NCBI RefSeq assembly: GCF_000402035.1
Contig: NC_021289.1
Location: 806,001 to 870,000 of the forward strand
DNA from: Caballeronia insecticola
Lineage (GTDB): Bacteria > Pseudomonadota > Gammaproteobacteria > Burkholderiales > Burkholderiaceae
DNA: 64,000 bases
Direction: 5' to 3'
Of this stretch, positions 1 through 10,555 are shown in pieces. How positions within the stretch are numbered: position 1 is the first letter of the stretch; each line of letters starts with the position of its first letter. Below the pieces are notes generated by a model. It had not been told where the DNA came from. It saw only the letters and a program-made list of their open reading frames with translations, and did no database searches. The translations under genes and the position numbers were made by a program.

Positions 1-1
1 G

Positions 2-1285
2 CTCTTCGCCGCGTTGCAGCGCCTCAAGGCAGCGGGCAATTCGTTGTTTGTCATCGAGCACGATCTGAACACGATGCGTCGCGCCGACTGGCTCGTCGAT
101 GTCGGTCCGGCCGCGGGCGAAGGCGGTGGTCACGTGCTGTATAGCGGACCGCCCGCGGGGCTTGCATCGGTCGAAAGCTCGCAGACGCGCAAGCATTTGT
201 TCGCACCGAAGAAGCAGATCGAGCGCGTGCCGCGTGAACCGCGCGGATGGCTGCGGCTCGCGAGCATCACGCGTAACAATCTGCTCGGCATCGACGCCGC
301 GTTTCCGCTCGGCGCGTTCACTACAGTCACGGGCATCTCGGGATCGGGCAAATCGAGCCTCGTGAGCCAGGCGCTGCCCGAACTGGTCGCGGAACGCCTC
401 GGCCGGGCCCTGGACGATACCGAAGAAGACGAGCAAGACCCGCTTCTTGCAGAAGCCGCTGCGCCCGCGGATGGACGCATCGTCGAAGGCATGGAGACGA
501 TCCGTCGTCTCGTGCGTGTCGATCAAAAGCCGATCGGCCGCACGCCGCGTTCGAACCTCGCAACCTACACCGGCCTCTTCGATCACGTGCGCAAGCTCTT
601 CGCGGATACGCCCGCGGCGCGCAAGCATCGCTATGGCGCGGGACGCTTTTCGTTCAACGTCGCGCAAGGACGCTGCCCCACGTGCGAAGGCGAAGGCTTC
701 GTAAGCGTCGAATTGCTCTTTCTGCCGAGCGTCTACACATCATGTTCGACGTGCCACGGCTCGCGCTACAACCCGCAGACGCTCGAGATCGAATGGCAGG
801 GAAAGAACATTGCGCAAGTGCTCGACATGAGTGTCGATGCCGCGTGCGCGTTCTTTACCGATGAGCCGCACGTGATGCGCGCGCTCGTCGTGCTGCGCGA
901 TATCGGCCTCGGTTATCTGCGGCTCGGCCAGCCTGCGACGGAACTCTCCGGCGGCGAAGCGCAACGCATCAAGCTCGCGACGGAACTGCAGCGCGCGCAT
1001 CGCGGCGACACGCTCTATATCCTCGACGAACCGACGACAGGCCTTCATCCCGCCGACGTGGATCGTCTGATGTCGCAGCTACAGGGACTCGTCGATGCGG
1101 GCAATACGGTGGTTGTCGTCGAACACGACATGCGTGTGGCGGCGCATTCGGACTGGGTCATCGATATCGGGCCGGGCGCGGGTGAGGACGGCGGCAAGAT
1201 CGTCGCGGCGGGTGCGCCGGGCAGCGTGGCACAACATGCCGCGAGTCGAACAGCGCCTTATCTGAACGAAGCGCTGCAACGTTGA
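2..1285 (+). CDS. UvrA-like excinuclease ABC subunit A, C-terminal part (5' truncated by window)
   Basis: The reading frame is already open at the window edge, so this is the C-terminal ~428 residues of a longer protein. It has the end of the first ATPase half (FVIEHDLN), then the second ABC module: Walker A (GISGSGKSS), a UvrA zinc module with two CxxC pairs (CPTC and CSTC), the ABC signature (LSGGEAQRIKL) and Walker B (LYILDEPTTGLHPAD). The short zinc insert and diverged C-terminus fit a UvrA paralogue of the UvrA2 or drug-resistance type better than housekeeping uvrA; that is inference. UvrA proteins are cytoplasmic DNA-damage-scanning ATPases. It converges on the next gene with no clear hairpin between them. 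Confidence 0.85.
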   Translation, partial: LFAALQRLKAAGNSLFVIEHDLNTMRRADWLVDVGPAAGEGGGHVLYSGPPAGLASVESSQTRKHLFAPKKQIERVPREPRGWLRLASITRNNLLGIDAAFPLGAFTTVTGISGSGKSSLVSQALPELVAERLGRALDDTEEDEQDPLLAEAAAPADGRIVEGMETIRRLVRVDQKPIGRTPRSNLATYTGLFDHVRKLFADTPAARKHRYGAGRFSFNVAQGRCPTCEGEGFVSVELLFLPSVYTSCSTCHGSRYNPQTLEIEWQGKNIAQVLDMSVDAACAFFTDEPHVMRALVVLRDIGLGYLRLGQPATELSGGEAQRIKLATELQRAHRGDTLYILDEPTTGLHPADVDRLMSQLQGLVDAGNTVVVVEHDMRVAAHSDWVIDIGPGAGEDGGKIVAAGAPGSVAQHAASRTAPYLNEALQR

Positions 1286-1351
1286 TCGCGGCGCAAACAC
1301 GTGTTGTAAGCGCAGACTCCAATGCCTCGCGTGGAATCGTTCGGCAATCGT

Positions 1352-2068
1352 TCAATACATCCCGATCCATCGCCACACATAAAACCGCACGATCCCGATC
1401 AGCTCACGCAGCGCGCTGTTCGAATCGATCCATCCTTCGGGATGCGGCACCCACCACGACTTCGGGTTGCGTATGAATGCAACCGCCGGTTGCGGATGCA
1501 GGTCGAATGCATCGAAGGTCAGCAAAGCGCGGCGCATATGCAGCGACGACGTGATCAGCACCGAAGTGTCGTATTGCCGCGACCGTAGGATCTTCTCCGT
1601 ATTGCGCGCGTTTTCGTATGTGTTGAGACTCTTGTTTTCAAGGATCAGATCCGAACGCTTGACGCCCGCGTCGAGCAGCAAGCCTCCATACAAATCCGCT
1701 TCGCTCTGCGTGTGACGCTGGGGATTTCCGCCCGTCACCAGAACGACGCATTCCTTTTCCGTCTCGATGCAGCGCTTGTAGAGCGACGCCGCGAGGTCGA
1801 TGCGCGTCGCCGAATCGCCCATCGGAATTAAGTGCCGATGGCGATCGTACTGAGTTCCTCCGCCCAGCACGATGATCACCATGCGCGTGCCGAAGCGGGG
1901 ATCGTTCATCGCGTCGTAGCCGAGATTCGCCAGACGCACGAGCGGGCCCGCGAGCCAGCTTCCGAGCAGCCAGAACACGGCGCCCGCGACGAAAAAAATG
2001 GCGACGCGCCGCCGCTTCCACACGATGAACAACGTCACGAACAGGACCAGCAAGCAGACCAGTACCAA
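1352..2068 (-). CDS. YdcF/SanA/ElyC family (DUF218) membrane-anchored protein
   Basis: 238 residues. Two hydrophobic stretches lie in the first ~50 residues, followed by a soluble DUF218 domain: strand VIIVLGGG near residue 65, then VLVTGGN, a conserved acidic segment (SEADLYGG), NTYENA and ITSSLHMRRA. The family is linked to envelope or cell-wall permeability, but its biochemical role is not settled. The only in-frame upstream start is TTG, close to a GAGG element, so the true N-terminus may lie a few codons downstream. It is transcribed away from the carrier-protein cluster. Confidence 0.75.
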   Translation of the reverse strand: MVLVCLLVLFVTLFIVWKRRRVAIFFVAGAVFWLLGSWLAGPLVRLANLGYDAMNDPRFGTRMVIIVLGGGTQYDRHRHLIPMGDSATRIDLAASLYKRCIETEKECVVLVTGGNPQRHTQSEADLYGGLLLDAGVKRSDLILENKSLNTYENARNTEKILRSRQYDTSVLITSSLHMRRALLTFDAFDLHPQPAVAFIRNPKSWWVPHPEGWIDSNSALRELIGIVRFYVWRWIGMY

Positions 2069-2483
2069 TTACCTCACCCGGAGTCTTTAGTTTTCAAACA
2101 CCTTGCAGTCTCGCATATTTCTTGCAGGGTAGATGTCGCGATATACGCAGGAGTTACTTGTATCGCGGCGGCGCCGCAGCAGGCGTCAGTCTGAAGGATT
2201 TGCACGGAGCGATCCGTGCTTGATATCGCACAAAGCGCCGCTCGGCTCATCGAAGCCCACCGTGCGCCATCGCACGGACGCATAGGCCTCGTAATTCGTT
2301 AAATACGATCAAACAACAACAACGTCGACGGTGCCTGCGAGAGCCCTCGTGAAATCGTCTTCATGAGACATGAGCAACACCGCCGCCACTTCGCCCCGGA
2401 GCGAAGACGACATTCGATAAGAACTCAACGTCGCCATCCGGAATTCGCTGCGCCGCTGGCCGGGTACAAGGAAAACACAGACA
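2069..2483. other. 415-nt divergent intergenic region with two hairpins and an inverted repeat
   Basis: No convincing gene. It holds two perfect 7-bp stems with 4-nt loops: GCACGGA-GCGA-TCCGTGC (2202-2219, GNRA-type loop) and CCGTGCG-CCAT-CGCACGG (2260-2277). The stems share complementary sequence, so they could also pair with each other. A TCGTA-N10-TACGA inverted repeat lies at 2289-2308. The region should contain the promoters of the YdcF-type gene (leftward) and the carrier-protein operon (rightward); no clear -35/-10 pair was found. Confidence 0.5.
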
Positions 2484-2735
2484 ATGAAAACTGAATTGCG
2501 CCGCATCCTCGCCGAGTCTGCTCGGCTCGACGTGTCCATCGACACGCTCTCCGACAGCGACGATCTCTACGCCGCCGGTCTCTCCTCGCTTGCCACGGTT
2601 CATGTGATGCTCGCGATCGAAGACGAGTTCGGCATCGAGATTCCAGATCGCATGCTCACGCGCCGGCTCTTTTCGAGCGTCGATTCGCTCGCGGCTGCCG
2701 TGGACGAACTGCGTCGGTCGCAGGCCGCAGCATGA
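2484..2735 (+). CDS. acyl/aminoacyl carrier protein
   Basis: 83 residues, the usual size of a free-standing carrier protein. The phosphopantetheine site is DLYAAGLSSL: it follows the GxDSL pattern with Ser in place of Asp, and Ser35 is the predicted prosthetic-group residue. The acidic helix after it (AIEDEFGIEI) is typical of the family. An AAGGA element precedes the ATG, and the stop overlaps the next start (ATGA), implying translational coupling. With an amino acid:[carrier protein] ligase two genes downstream, it is probably the aminoacyl acceptor rather than the fatty-acid ACP. It is cytoplasmic. Confidence 0.9.
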   Translation: MKTELRRILAESARLDVSIDTLSDSDDLYAAGLSSLATVHVMLAIEDEFGIEIPDRMLTRRLFSSVDSLAAAVDELRRSQAAA

Positions 2736-3988
2736 ACGCCCCCGCGCAGGAACTGGAAGCAGCGCAGCTCGCGCAAAGCGCGAAGCCACGCAGCGAAAGC
2801 GAACTGATCGAAGCGGCCAAACGTGTCGGCGCGATCGCAGCCAAGCACGCCGATGCAGTGGACCGTGAAGCACGCTTCCCCGCCGAAGCCGTCGCCGCGA
2901 TGCGCGCAGAACGCCTCCTCTCCGCGATGATCCCTACCGCTCATGGCGGCGACGGTCTTCCGCTCACCGGCGTGGCCCGCGTGTGCGAAGCCATTGCGCA
3001 AGGCTGTGCATCTTCCGCGATGATCTATGCGATGCATCAGAGCCAGGTGGTCTGCATCGTGGACCATGGCGTGAACGTGCAGTGGCAGCGCGACTTCCTC
3101 GCACGCATGGTGAACGAGCAGTTGTTGCTTGCATCGGCGACGTCGGAAGAAAACATCGGCGGCAACATGCGCACGAGCGCATGCGCGGTCGATCTCGTCG
3201 ACAACGCGTTCCACATCGAAAAGCTCGCGCCCACCATTTCGTACGGCACGTATGCGGACTGCATTCTCGTGACGGCACGCCGTCATCCGGATGCGCCGCC
3301 GTCGGATCAGGTGCTGATCGTCGCGCCGCGCGACACGCTCACGCTGGAGCCGCGCGGCACGTGGGACACGCTCGGCATGCGCGGCACGTGCAGCGAAGGA
3401 CACCGCCTCGTTGCACGCGGCGTCGCTGAACAGATTCTGCCCGAGCCGTTCTCGAAGATCGCCGATGAAAGCATGTTGCCGGTATCGCATACCTTGTGGT
3501 CGTCGGTATGGTGCGGCATTGCAAGCGATGCCGCGAATCGCGCTCATCAGTTCTTCCGCAATCAGGCACGCGGCAAACCGGGCGTGTTGCCGCCATCGGC
3601 CGCGCGGCTCGCGCAAGTGCTCACGCTCATCAAGATGATGCAGGCGCGGCTGCGCGAATCGCTCGCCAATGTCGAAGCGGCCAGCGCCGAGCGCGCAGCG
3701 AACAAGACGAGTCAGCGCAATGACGACGATGCGCCGCTCACGGCATCGATCGGCATCAATGCGGATCTGAACATGCTCAAGCTCGCGATCTCTCAGTCGG
3801 CGGTGCATGTCGTGCAGGAGACGCTGATGATCTGCGGCATGGCGGGCTACAAGAACGACACGCCGTTTAGCGTGGGACGTCATCTGCGCGACCTGCATTC
3901 GGCGCCGCTCATGATCAGCAACGACCGCATCGAATTGAACACGGCGAATCTGCTGCTCGCGCAGCGCGCCGCAACGGGAACCCTTTGA
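2732..3988 (+). CDS. acyl-CoA dehydrogenase-like flavoprotein, probably acting on a carrier-protein thioester
   Basis: 418 residues, full length for the acyl-CoA dehydrogenase fold. Residues ~20-130 form the N-terminal helical domain. The middle domain contains ASATSEENIGGNMRTS and WDTLGMRGTCSEG, and the C-terminal helical bundle includes VVQETLMICGMAGYKND. FAD-dependent oxidation is expected. It overlaps the carrier protein by 4 nt and precedes the amino acid ligase by 4 nt, so an aminoacyl- or acyl-S-carrier protein substrate is a reasonable inference, as for prolyl-S-PCP dehydrogenases. The substrate cannot be read from sequence. Confidence 0.8.
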   Translation: MNAPAQELEAAQLAQSAKPRSESELIEAAKRVGAIAAKHADAVDREARFPAEAVAAMRAERLLSAMIPTAHGGDGLPLTGVARVCEAIAQGCASSAMIYAMHQSQVVCIVDHGVNVQWQRDFLARMVNEQLLLASATSEENIGGNMRTSACAVDLVDNAFHIEKLAPTISYGTYADCILVTARRHPDAPPSDQVLIVAPRDTLTLEPRGTWDTLGMRGTCSEGHRLVARGVAEQILPEPFSKIADESMLPVSHTLWSSVWCGIASDAANRAHQFFRNQARGKPGVLPPSAARLAQVLTLIKMMQARLRESLANVEAASAERAANKTSQRNDDDAPLTASIGINADLNMLKLAISQSAVHVVQETLMICGMAGYKNDTPFSVGRHLRDLHSAPLMISNDRIELNTANLLLAQRAATGTL

Positions 3989-3992
3989 CGAT

Positions 3993-5060
3993 ATGAACAT
4001 GCCGACAGAACAGGCCGCCATGATTTCGGCCGATGAACAAGCACAAACACAAGAGACTCAGGCACCGTACGACAAGTCGGACGTCACCTTGCGCGACCGT
4101 CTGATCGAGGCCGGCATTCTGCTCGACACGGGCGAAGACGGTCTGTATGGCCGCAGCGAAGTGTTCGAGGATATCGTCGAGCGTCTGAATCAGGCCATCA
4201 CGATGCTCGGCGCGGATCAGCATGCGGAAGTGCTGCGCTTTCCGCCCGCAATGCGCCGCCGCGACTTCGAAGACAGCGAGTATCTGAAGAGCTTTCCGAA
4301 TCTCGCGGGCACGATCCACTCGTTTCAGGGCAACGATCGCGGACATCATCGTCTGCTCGAAGCGCTCGACAAGATCGTGCATATCGGCGAAGAGGAAGAG
4401 CGTTCCGACGACTGGATGGATCAGCAGAAGCCCACGCGCCTCGTGCTCACGCCGGCCGCGTGCTATCCGATCTATCCGCTCGTCGCGAAGCGCGGCAAGC
4501 TCGCCGAACAAGGCGCGATCTTCGACGCATTCTCGTATTGCTTCCGCCACGAGCCTTCTATCGATCCGGGCCGCATGCAGATGTTCCGCATGCGCGAATA
4601 CATTCGTGTCGGCAGCCCCGAGCAAGTCATGGACTTCCGCCAGAAGTGGATCGAACGCGGCTCGCTGCTCGTCGGTCTGCTTGGATTGCCATTCGAGATC
4701 GATCTCGCGAACGATCCGTTCTTCGGGCGCGGCGGCAAGATCGTCGCCGACAGCCAGCGCGAACAGCAGCTCAAGTTCGAACTGCTCGTGCCCGTTGCGA
4801 CGCCCGATCGCCCGACCGCGTGTCTGTCGTTCAACTATCACCAGGACCATTTCGGCGAACTCTGGCACATCCGTCAGGCCGACGATCAGGTCGCGCACAC
4901 GGCATGCGTGGGCTTCGGCATGGAACGCACGACGCTCGCCCTATTCCGTCATCATGGTCTCGATGTCGAAGCGTGGCCCGCGCAAGTGCGCCAGTTGCTG
5001 TGGGGCGACAAGGCGTCGCTGATCGAGCAAGGACTCGCCAACCTGGGAAACAAGGCATGA
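3993..5060 (+). CDS. amino acid:[carrier protein] ligase (class II aaRS-like)
   Basis: 355 residues. It looks like the catalytic core of an atypical seryl-tRNA synthetase without a tRNA-binding arm. Visible are motif 2 (FRHE, residues 184-187), motif 3 (GMERTT, 309-314) and candidate zinc-ligand cysteines at 157 (TPAACYPIYPL) and 305 (TACVGFGME). Characterised homologues from Bradyrhizobium and Agrobacterium activate small amino acids (glycine or alanine) with ATP and load them onto the phosphopantetheine of a carrier protein, not onto tRNA. The adjacent carrier protein is the expected partner. The stop overlaps the next start (ATGA). Confidence 0.88.
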   Translation: MNMPTEQAAMISADEQAQTQETQAPYDKSDVTLRDRLIEAGILLDTGEDGLYGRSEVFEDIVERLNQAITMLGADQHAEVLRFPPAMRRRDFEDSEYLKSFPNLAGTIHSFQGNDRGHHRLLEALDKIVHIGEEEERSDDWMDQQKPTRLVLTPAACYPIYPLVAKRGKLAEQGAIFDAFSYCFRHEPSIDPGRMQMFRMREYIRVGSPEQVMDFRQKWIERGSLLVGLLGLPFEIDLANDPFFGRGGKIVADSQREQQLKFELLVPVATPDRPTACLSFNYHQDHFGELWHIRQADDQVAHTACVGFGMERTTLALFRHHGLDVEAWPAQVRQLLWGDKASLIEQGLANLGNKA

Positions 5061-6061
5061 ATGCGCGCTCGCCGTCCGATGCCGTGACGGACACGTCCAC
5101 GCCCGCTGACGACGAATCCCGCCGGCACGCGCTGCATCGCGAAGAGCGCGTGTGGCTGGAGACCAACTGCTACGTCGATCTGTGGATCGAGCTGCTGCAT
5201 CACTACGGCTGCGATCCGCACGCGGCGCTGAACTTCACGGTGACGCAGGCCTTCGAGGGCGATCAGTTCACGTTCCCGAAGTTCTCGCTCGACGATATCG
5301 CGCGGCTCTACGGCCTGCAGGCGCAAGAGCTCGCGATCTACGACACGCTCGAAGCGCACGTGCGCGAGCAGACGAGCCGCGGGCAGATGGTGGTCGTCGA
5401 AGTGGACTCGTTCTGGCTGCCCGATACGCGCGCCACCGCATACCGGCAGACGCATACGAAGACGACCATCGCCATCGATGTCATCGACACGCAGGCAAAG
5501 CGCATCACGTACTTTCATAACGCGGGCTACTTCTCGCTGTCCGGCGAGGATTACGACGGCATCTTCCGTCTCACGCCCGGTCTCGCGAGCGACGTGCAGG
5601 CACTGTTCCCCTATGTCGAGTTCGTGAAGCGCGCACGTTCATCGCTAGAAGGCGATGCGCTCGTGCAACGCTCGGTCGACCTGCTCGCATTGCGGCTCGT
5701 GGATCGTCCCGCGACGAATCCGGTTGCGCAATGGCGCGCGGCATTTCCCGAGCACTTGCGCGCGCTGCTCGAACGCGACCCCGCGTACTATCACCTCTAC
5801 ACGTTCAACGTGATGCGTCAGCTCGGCTCGAACTTCGAGTTGCTGTCGAAGTATCTCGGATGGCTGAACCGAAACGGCGTGGAAGTCGCGAGCGAGATTC
5901 AAACGAGCGCACAGGCCGTTGCAAGCGAAGCGATGGTCATGCAGTTCCGGCTCGCGCGCGCCCGTATGCGCTCACGCGTCGATACGTGCGAGGACTGCCT
6001 CGACTCGATGCAAACGTCGTACGACAAGGTCATCGAGCCGCTCGCCGCGCGCTTTCTTTGA
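5057..6061 (+). CDS. DUF1839 family protein
   Basis: 334 residues, starting in an ATGA overlap with the ligase stop. The sequence includes WLETNCYVDLWIELLHHYG near residue 35, QAFEGDQFTFPKF near 60, VEVDSFWLPDT and TKTTIAID. It is recognised as DUF1839, a family that recurs beside amino acid:[carrier protein] ligases. The C-terminal third is helical. The conserved Cys, His and Asp positions resemble a small transferase or peptidase core, but the reaction is unknown. Its tight coupling suggests it handles the aminoacyl-carrier protein or its product. There is no signal peptide. Confidence 0.8.
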   Translation: MNARSPSDAVTDTSTPADDESRRHALHREERVWLETNCYVDLWIELLHHYGCDPHAALNFTVTQAFEGDQFTFPKFSLDDIARLYGLQAQELAIYDTLEAHVREQTSRGQMVVVEVDSFWLPDTRATAYRQTHTKTTIAIDVIDTQAKRITYFHNAGYFSLSGEDYDGIFRLTPGLASDVQALFPYVEFVKRARSSLEGDALVQRSVDLLALRLVDRPATNPVAQWRAAFPEHLRALLERDPAYYHLYTFNVMRQLGSNFELLSKYLGWLNRNGVEVASEIQTSAQAVASEAMVMQFRLARARMRSRVDTCEDCLDSMQTSYDKVIEPLAARFL

Positions 6062-6064
6062 AGA

Positions 6065-6095
6065 CCGGAGCCGCGTCGCCGTGACGCGGCTTCGG
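6065..6095 (+). terminator. strong hairpin between the DUF1839 and GH2 genes
   Basis: A 13-bp stem (CCGGAGCCGCGTC / GACGCGGCTTCGG, one G-T pair) closes a 5-nt loop (GCCGT) three nucleotides after the DUF1839 stop. There is no U-tract, so it may act as an attenuator or mRNA-end stabiliser rather than a full terminator. It separates the carrier-protein operon from the GH2 gene. Confidence 0.55.
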
Positions 6096-6130
6096 TATCG
6101 TTCACTCCATTCGATCCACAAGGAAGACTC

Positions 6131-8596
6131 ATGCACGTTTCGCTCGCGCACGCGCCGCGCCGTCTTGCCGAAGGCTGGCAATGCGTGAGCACGCCCGCGG
6201 GTTCATGCGCGACGCCCGCTTCGCTCGATGCGTTCACGCAATGGCTCGACGCACCCGTGCCGGGCACGATCGCATCGGCGTTACGCGCACATGGCGTCGG
6301 CGATGAAGCGCTCGCACAGCCGTTCGCGCATGCGGATCACTGGTATCGCGTGAAGCTGAACGGCATCGACAAGCGGCGTCTGCGCTTTAACGGACTTGCG
6401 ACCATCGCCGAAGTATGGCTCGACGATCGCAAGCTGCTCGATTCGGATTCGATGTTCGTCGCGCACGATGTCGATGTCGATCTGCATGGCGAGCACACGC
6501 TGCATTTGTGTTTTCGTTCGATCGCACCGGCGCTTGCCGCGAAGCGTGGACGCGCGCGTTGGCGTCCCAAACTTGCGCAACCGGCGACATTGCGCAACGT
6601 GCGCACGACGCTGCTCGGCCACATGTCCGGCTGGTGTCCCGCGATTCAGCCGGCCGGACCGTGGCGCGCGGTTGAACTGATCGGCGAGTCGCGCGAGTGT
6701 ATCGACGAGATCGACATGCGCACACGCGTCGATGGCCGTGACGGCATTCTCGATGTCACCGTGCGCTTCTTTCATGCGCAGGAAAGCGCGCCGGTCGAGA
6801 TCGAATGCGGTGAAACGAAAGGCGCGCTGCAATGGCAAGACGCGCACACGCTGACGGGCCAGCTTCGCATTGCCGATGTGCGCATGTGGTATCCGCATAC
6901 GCATGGCGAGCCGTCGCGTTATGCGGTCAAGCTCGGCGATATCACGCTCGGCGAAATCGGCTTTCGCACGATCGAAGTCGATCGCGGCGCGGAGAACGCA
7001 GGCTTTCAACTCGTCGTGAACGGCGTGCCCGTTTTCGCGCGAGGCGCATGCTGGACCTCGGCGGATATCGTGTCGCTCGATGCGCCGCGCGAGAAACTCG
7101 AAAGCCTCTTCGCGCTGATCCGCGATGCGGGCTTCAATATCATTCGCGTGAGCGGCATCACGCTCTATGAATCGGATACCTTCTACGAACTCGCGGATCG
7201 TTACGGCGTGCTCGTCTGGCAGGACTTCGCCTTCGCGAACTTCGATTATCCCGACGACGAAGCCTTCAGACGCAGCGTGCAACGCGAAGCCGCACAGTTT
7301 CTCGCGCGCACGCGGCGCTTTGCATCGCTTGCCGTGTTGTGCGGCGGAAGCGAAGTGCATCAACAAGCGGCGATGCTCGGACTTCCCTTCGACGCCTATC
7401 AGCAGCGCCTCTTCACCGAACTGTTTCCGGGCGCGATCGCCGCTGCGCGGCCGGACGTCGCGTATGTCGTGAACTCGCCGAGCGCGGCGCCGGGCGATAC
7501 TGTCTCGATGCCCTTCGGCACGCAAGGCGGCATTACGCATTACTACGGCGTGCCCGCGTATCAACGCTCGTTCGACGATGTACGCCGCGCGCAAGTGCGC
7601 TTCGCATCCGAGTGCCTGGCCTTCGCCAACGTCCCCGACGATGTCGCATTGCGCGCGCTGCCGAACGCGCGCGCACACGAACCGCGCTGGAAAGCCGGCG
7701 TGCCGCGCGATCCCGGCTCGGCGTGGGACTTCGACGACGTGCGCGAATACTATCTGCAATCGCTTTATCGTCTCGATGTGCCGCGTCTGCGCTATGAAGA
7801 TCCCGAGCGTTATCTCACGCTATCGCGCGCCGTCGTCGCCGATGTGATCGCCGCCGTGTTCTCCGAATGGCGGCGCGCTGGCTCGACATGCGCGGGCGGC
7901 ATCGTATGGAATCTGCTCGACGTGCGTCCGGGCGCGGGCTGGGGCGTGATCGACGTGCTCGGCGCACCGAAGAGCGCGCTGCATGGACTCGCGCGCGTGC
8001 TTCAGCCCGTGCAGGCGCTGGTCCTCGATGAAGGCTTGAACGGTCTCGACGTGCATCTCGTCAACGAGAGCGCGCGTGAGATTCGCGCGCGCGTCGAATT
8101 GACTTGTCTGCGCGAAGGCGCGGTGAAGGTCGCGGGCGGCGCGAGCGATGTCGTGCTGGCGCCGCGCAGCGTGCAACGCGTGTCGTCGAATGCGCTGCTC
8201 GGCGCGTTCTTCGATATCACGTATGCGTATCGCTTCGGCCCGCCCGCACATGATGCGACGCATGTTGTCCTGCGCGATGCCGATACCGGCGACGTGCTGT
8301 CCGAAGCGTTTCATTTCCCCGATCCGTCTATCGGCGAACGGCGCGATATCGGCCTGAGCGTGGCCGTCGAGAAGCAGGACGATGAATGGAGTCTCGTCAT
8401 CGAAACGCAGCAGCTTGCGCGCTGGGTGCATGTCGTCGATCCGAACTATCACGCTCGCATCGACTGGTTTCATCTCGCGCCGGGTAGCCAGCGACGTATT
8501 CCGCTCGTCGCGCGGCATGCCAACGAAAGCAGCGCGCCCGAGGGTGACGTTTGCGCGATCAACGCATTGCGCAGCGCGCCGTATCGCGCATCGTAG
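6131..8596 (+). CDS. glycoside hydrolase family 2, beta-mannosidase-like
   Basis: 821 residues with GH2 architecture: an N-terminal jelly-roll (to ~190), an Ig-like domain (~200-300, ending GFRTIEVD) and a TIM barrel (ARGACWTSAD, then YGVLVWQDFAFANFDYP). The predicted nucleophile is E494 in RFASECLAF. The predicted acid/base is E408 in LCGGSEVHQ, where the family usually has NE, so Ser replaces the conserved Asn. The C-terminal beta domain is present. No signal peptide is visible, so the enzyme should be cytoplasmic and act on imported oligosaccharide or glycoconjugate. An AAGGAAG element lies upstream of the start. It may be co-transcribed with the ligase cluster through the 6065-6095 hairpin. 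Confidence 0.82.
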   Translation: MHVSLAHAPRRLAEGWQCVSTPAGSCATPASLDAFTQWLDAPVPGTIASALRAHGVGDEALAQPFAHADHWYRVKLNGIDKRRLRFNGLATIAEVWLDDRKLLDSDSMFVAHDVDVDLHGEHTLHLCFRSIAPALAAKRGRARWRPKLAQPATLRNVRTTLLGHMSGWCPAIQPAGPWRAVELIGESRECIDEIDMRTRVDGRDGILDVTVRFFHAQESAPVEIECGETKGALQWQDAHTLTGQLRIADVRMWYPHTHGEPSRYAVKLGDITLGEIGFRTIEVDRGAENAGFQLVVNGVPVFARGACWTSADIVSLDAPREKLESLFALIRDAGFNIIRVSGITLYESDTFYELADRYGVLVWQDFAFANFDYPDDEAFRRSVQREAAQFLARTRRFASLAVLCGGSEVHQQAAMLGLPFDAYQQRLFTELFPGAIAAARPDVAYVVNSPSAAPGDTVSMPFGTQGGITHYYGVPAYQRSFDDVRRAQVRFASECLAFANVPDDVALRALPNARAHEPRWKAGVPRDPGSAWDFDDVREYYLQSLYRLDVPRLRYEDPERYLTLSRAVVADVIAAVFSEWRRAGSTCAGGIVWNLLDVRPGAGWGVIDVLGAPKSALHGLARVLQPVQALVLDEGLNGLDVHLVNESAREIRARVELTCLREGAVKVAGGASDVVLAPRSVQRVSSNALLGAFFDITYAYRFGPPAHDATHVVLRDADTGDVLSEAFHFPDPSIGERRDIGLSVAVEKQDDEWSLVIETQQLARWVHVVDPNYHARIDWFHLAPGSQRRIPLVARHANESSAPEGDVCAINALRSAPYRAS

Positions 8597-8602
8597 ACGG
8601 GC

Positions 8603-10517
<1,915 letters not shown>

Positions 10518-10555
10518 GCTGTCGTCCGAGTCAAATGGAGTGAGGGTTCAGAGTG

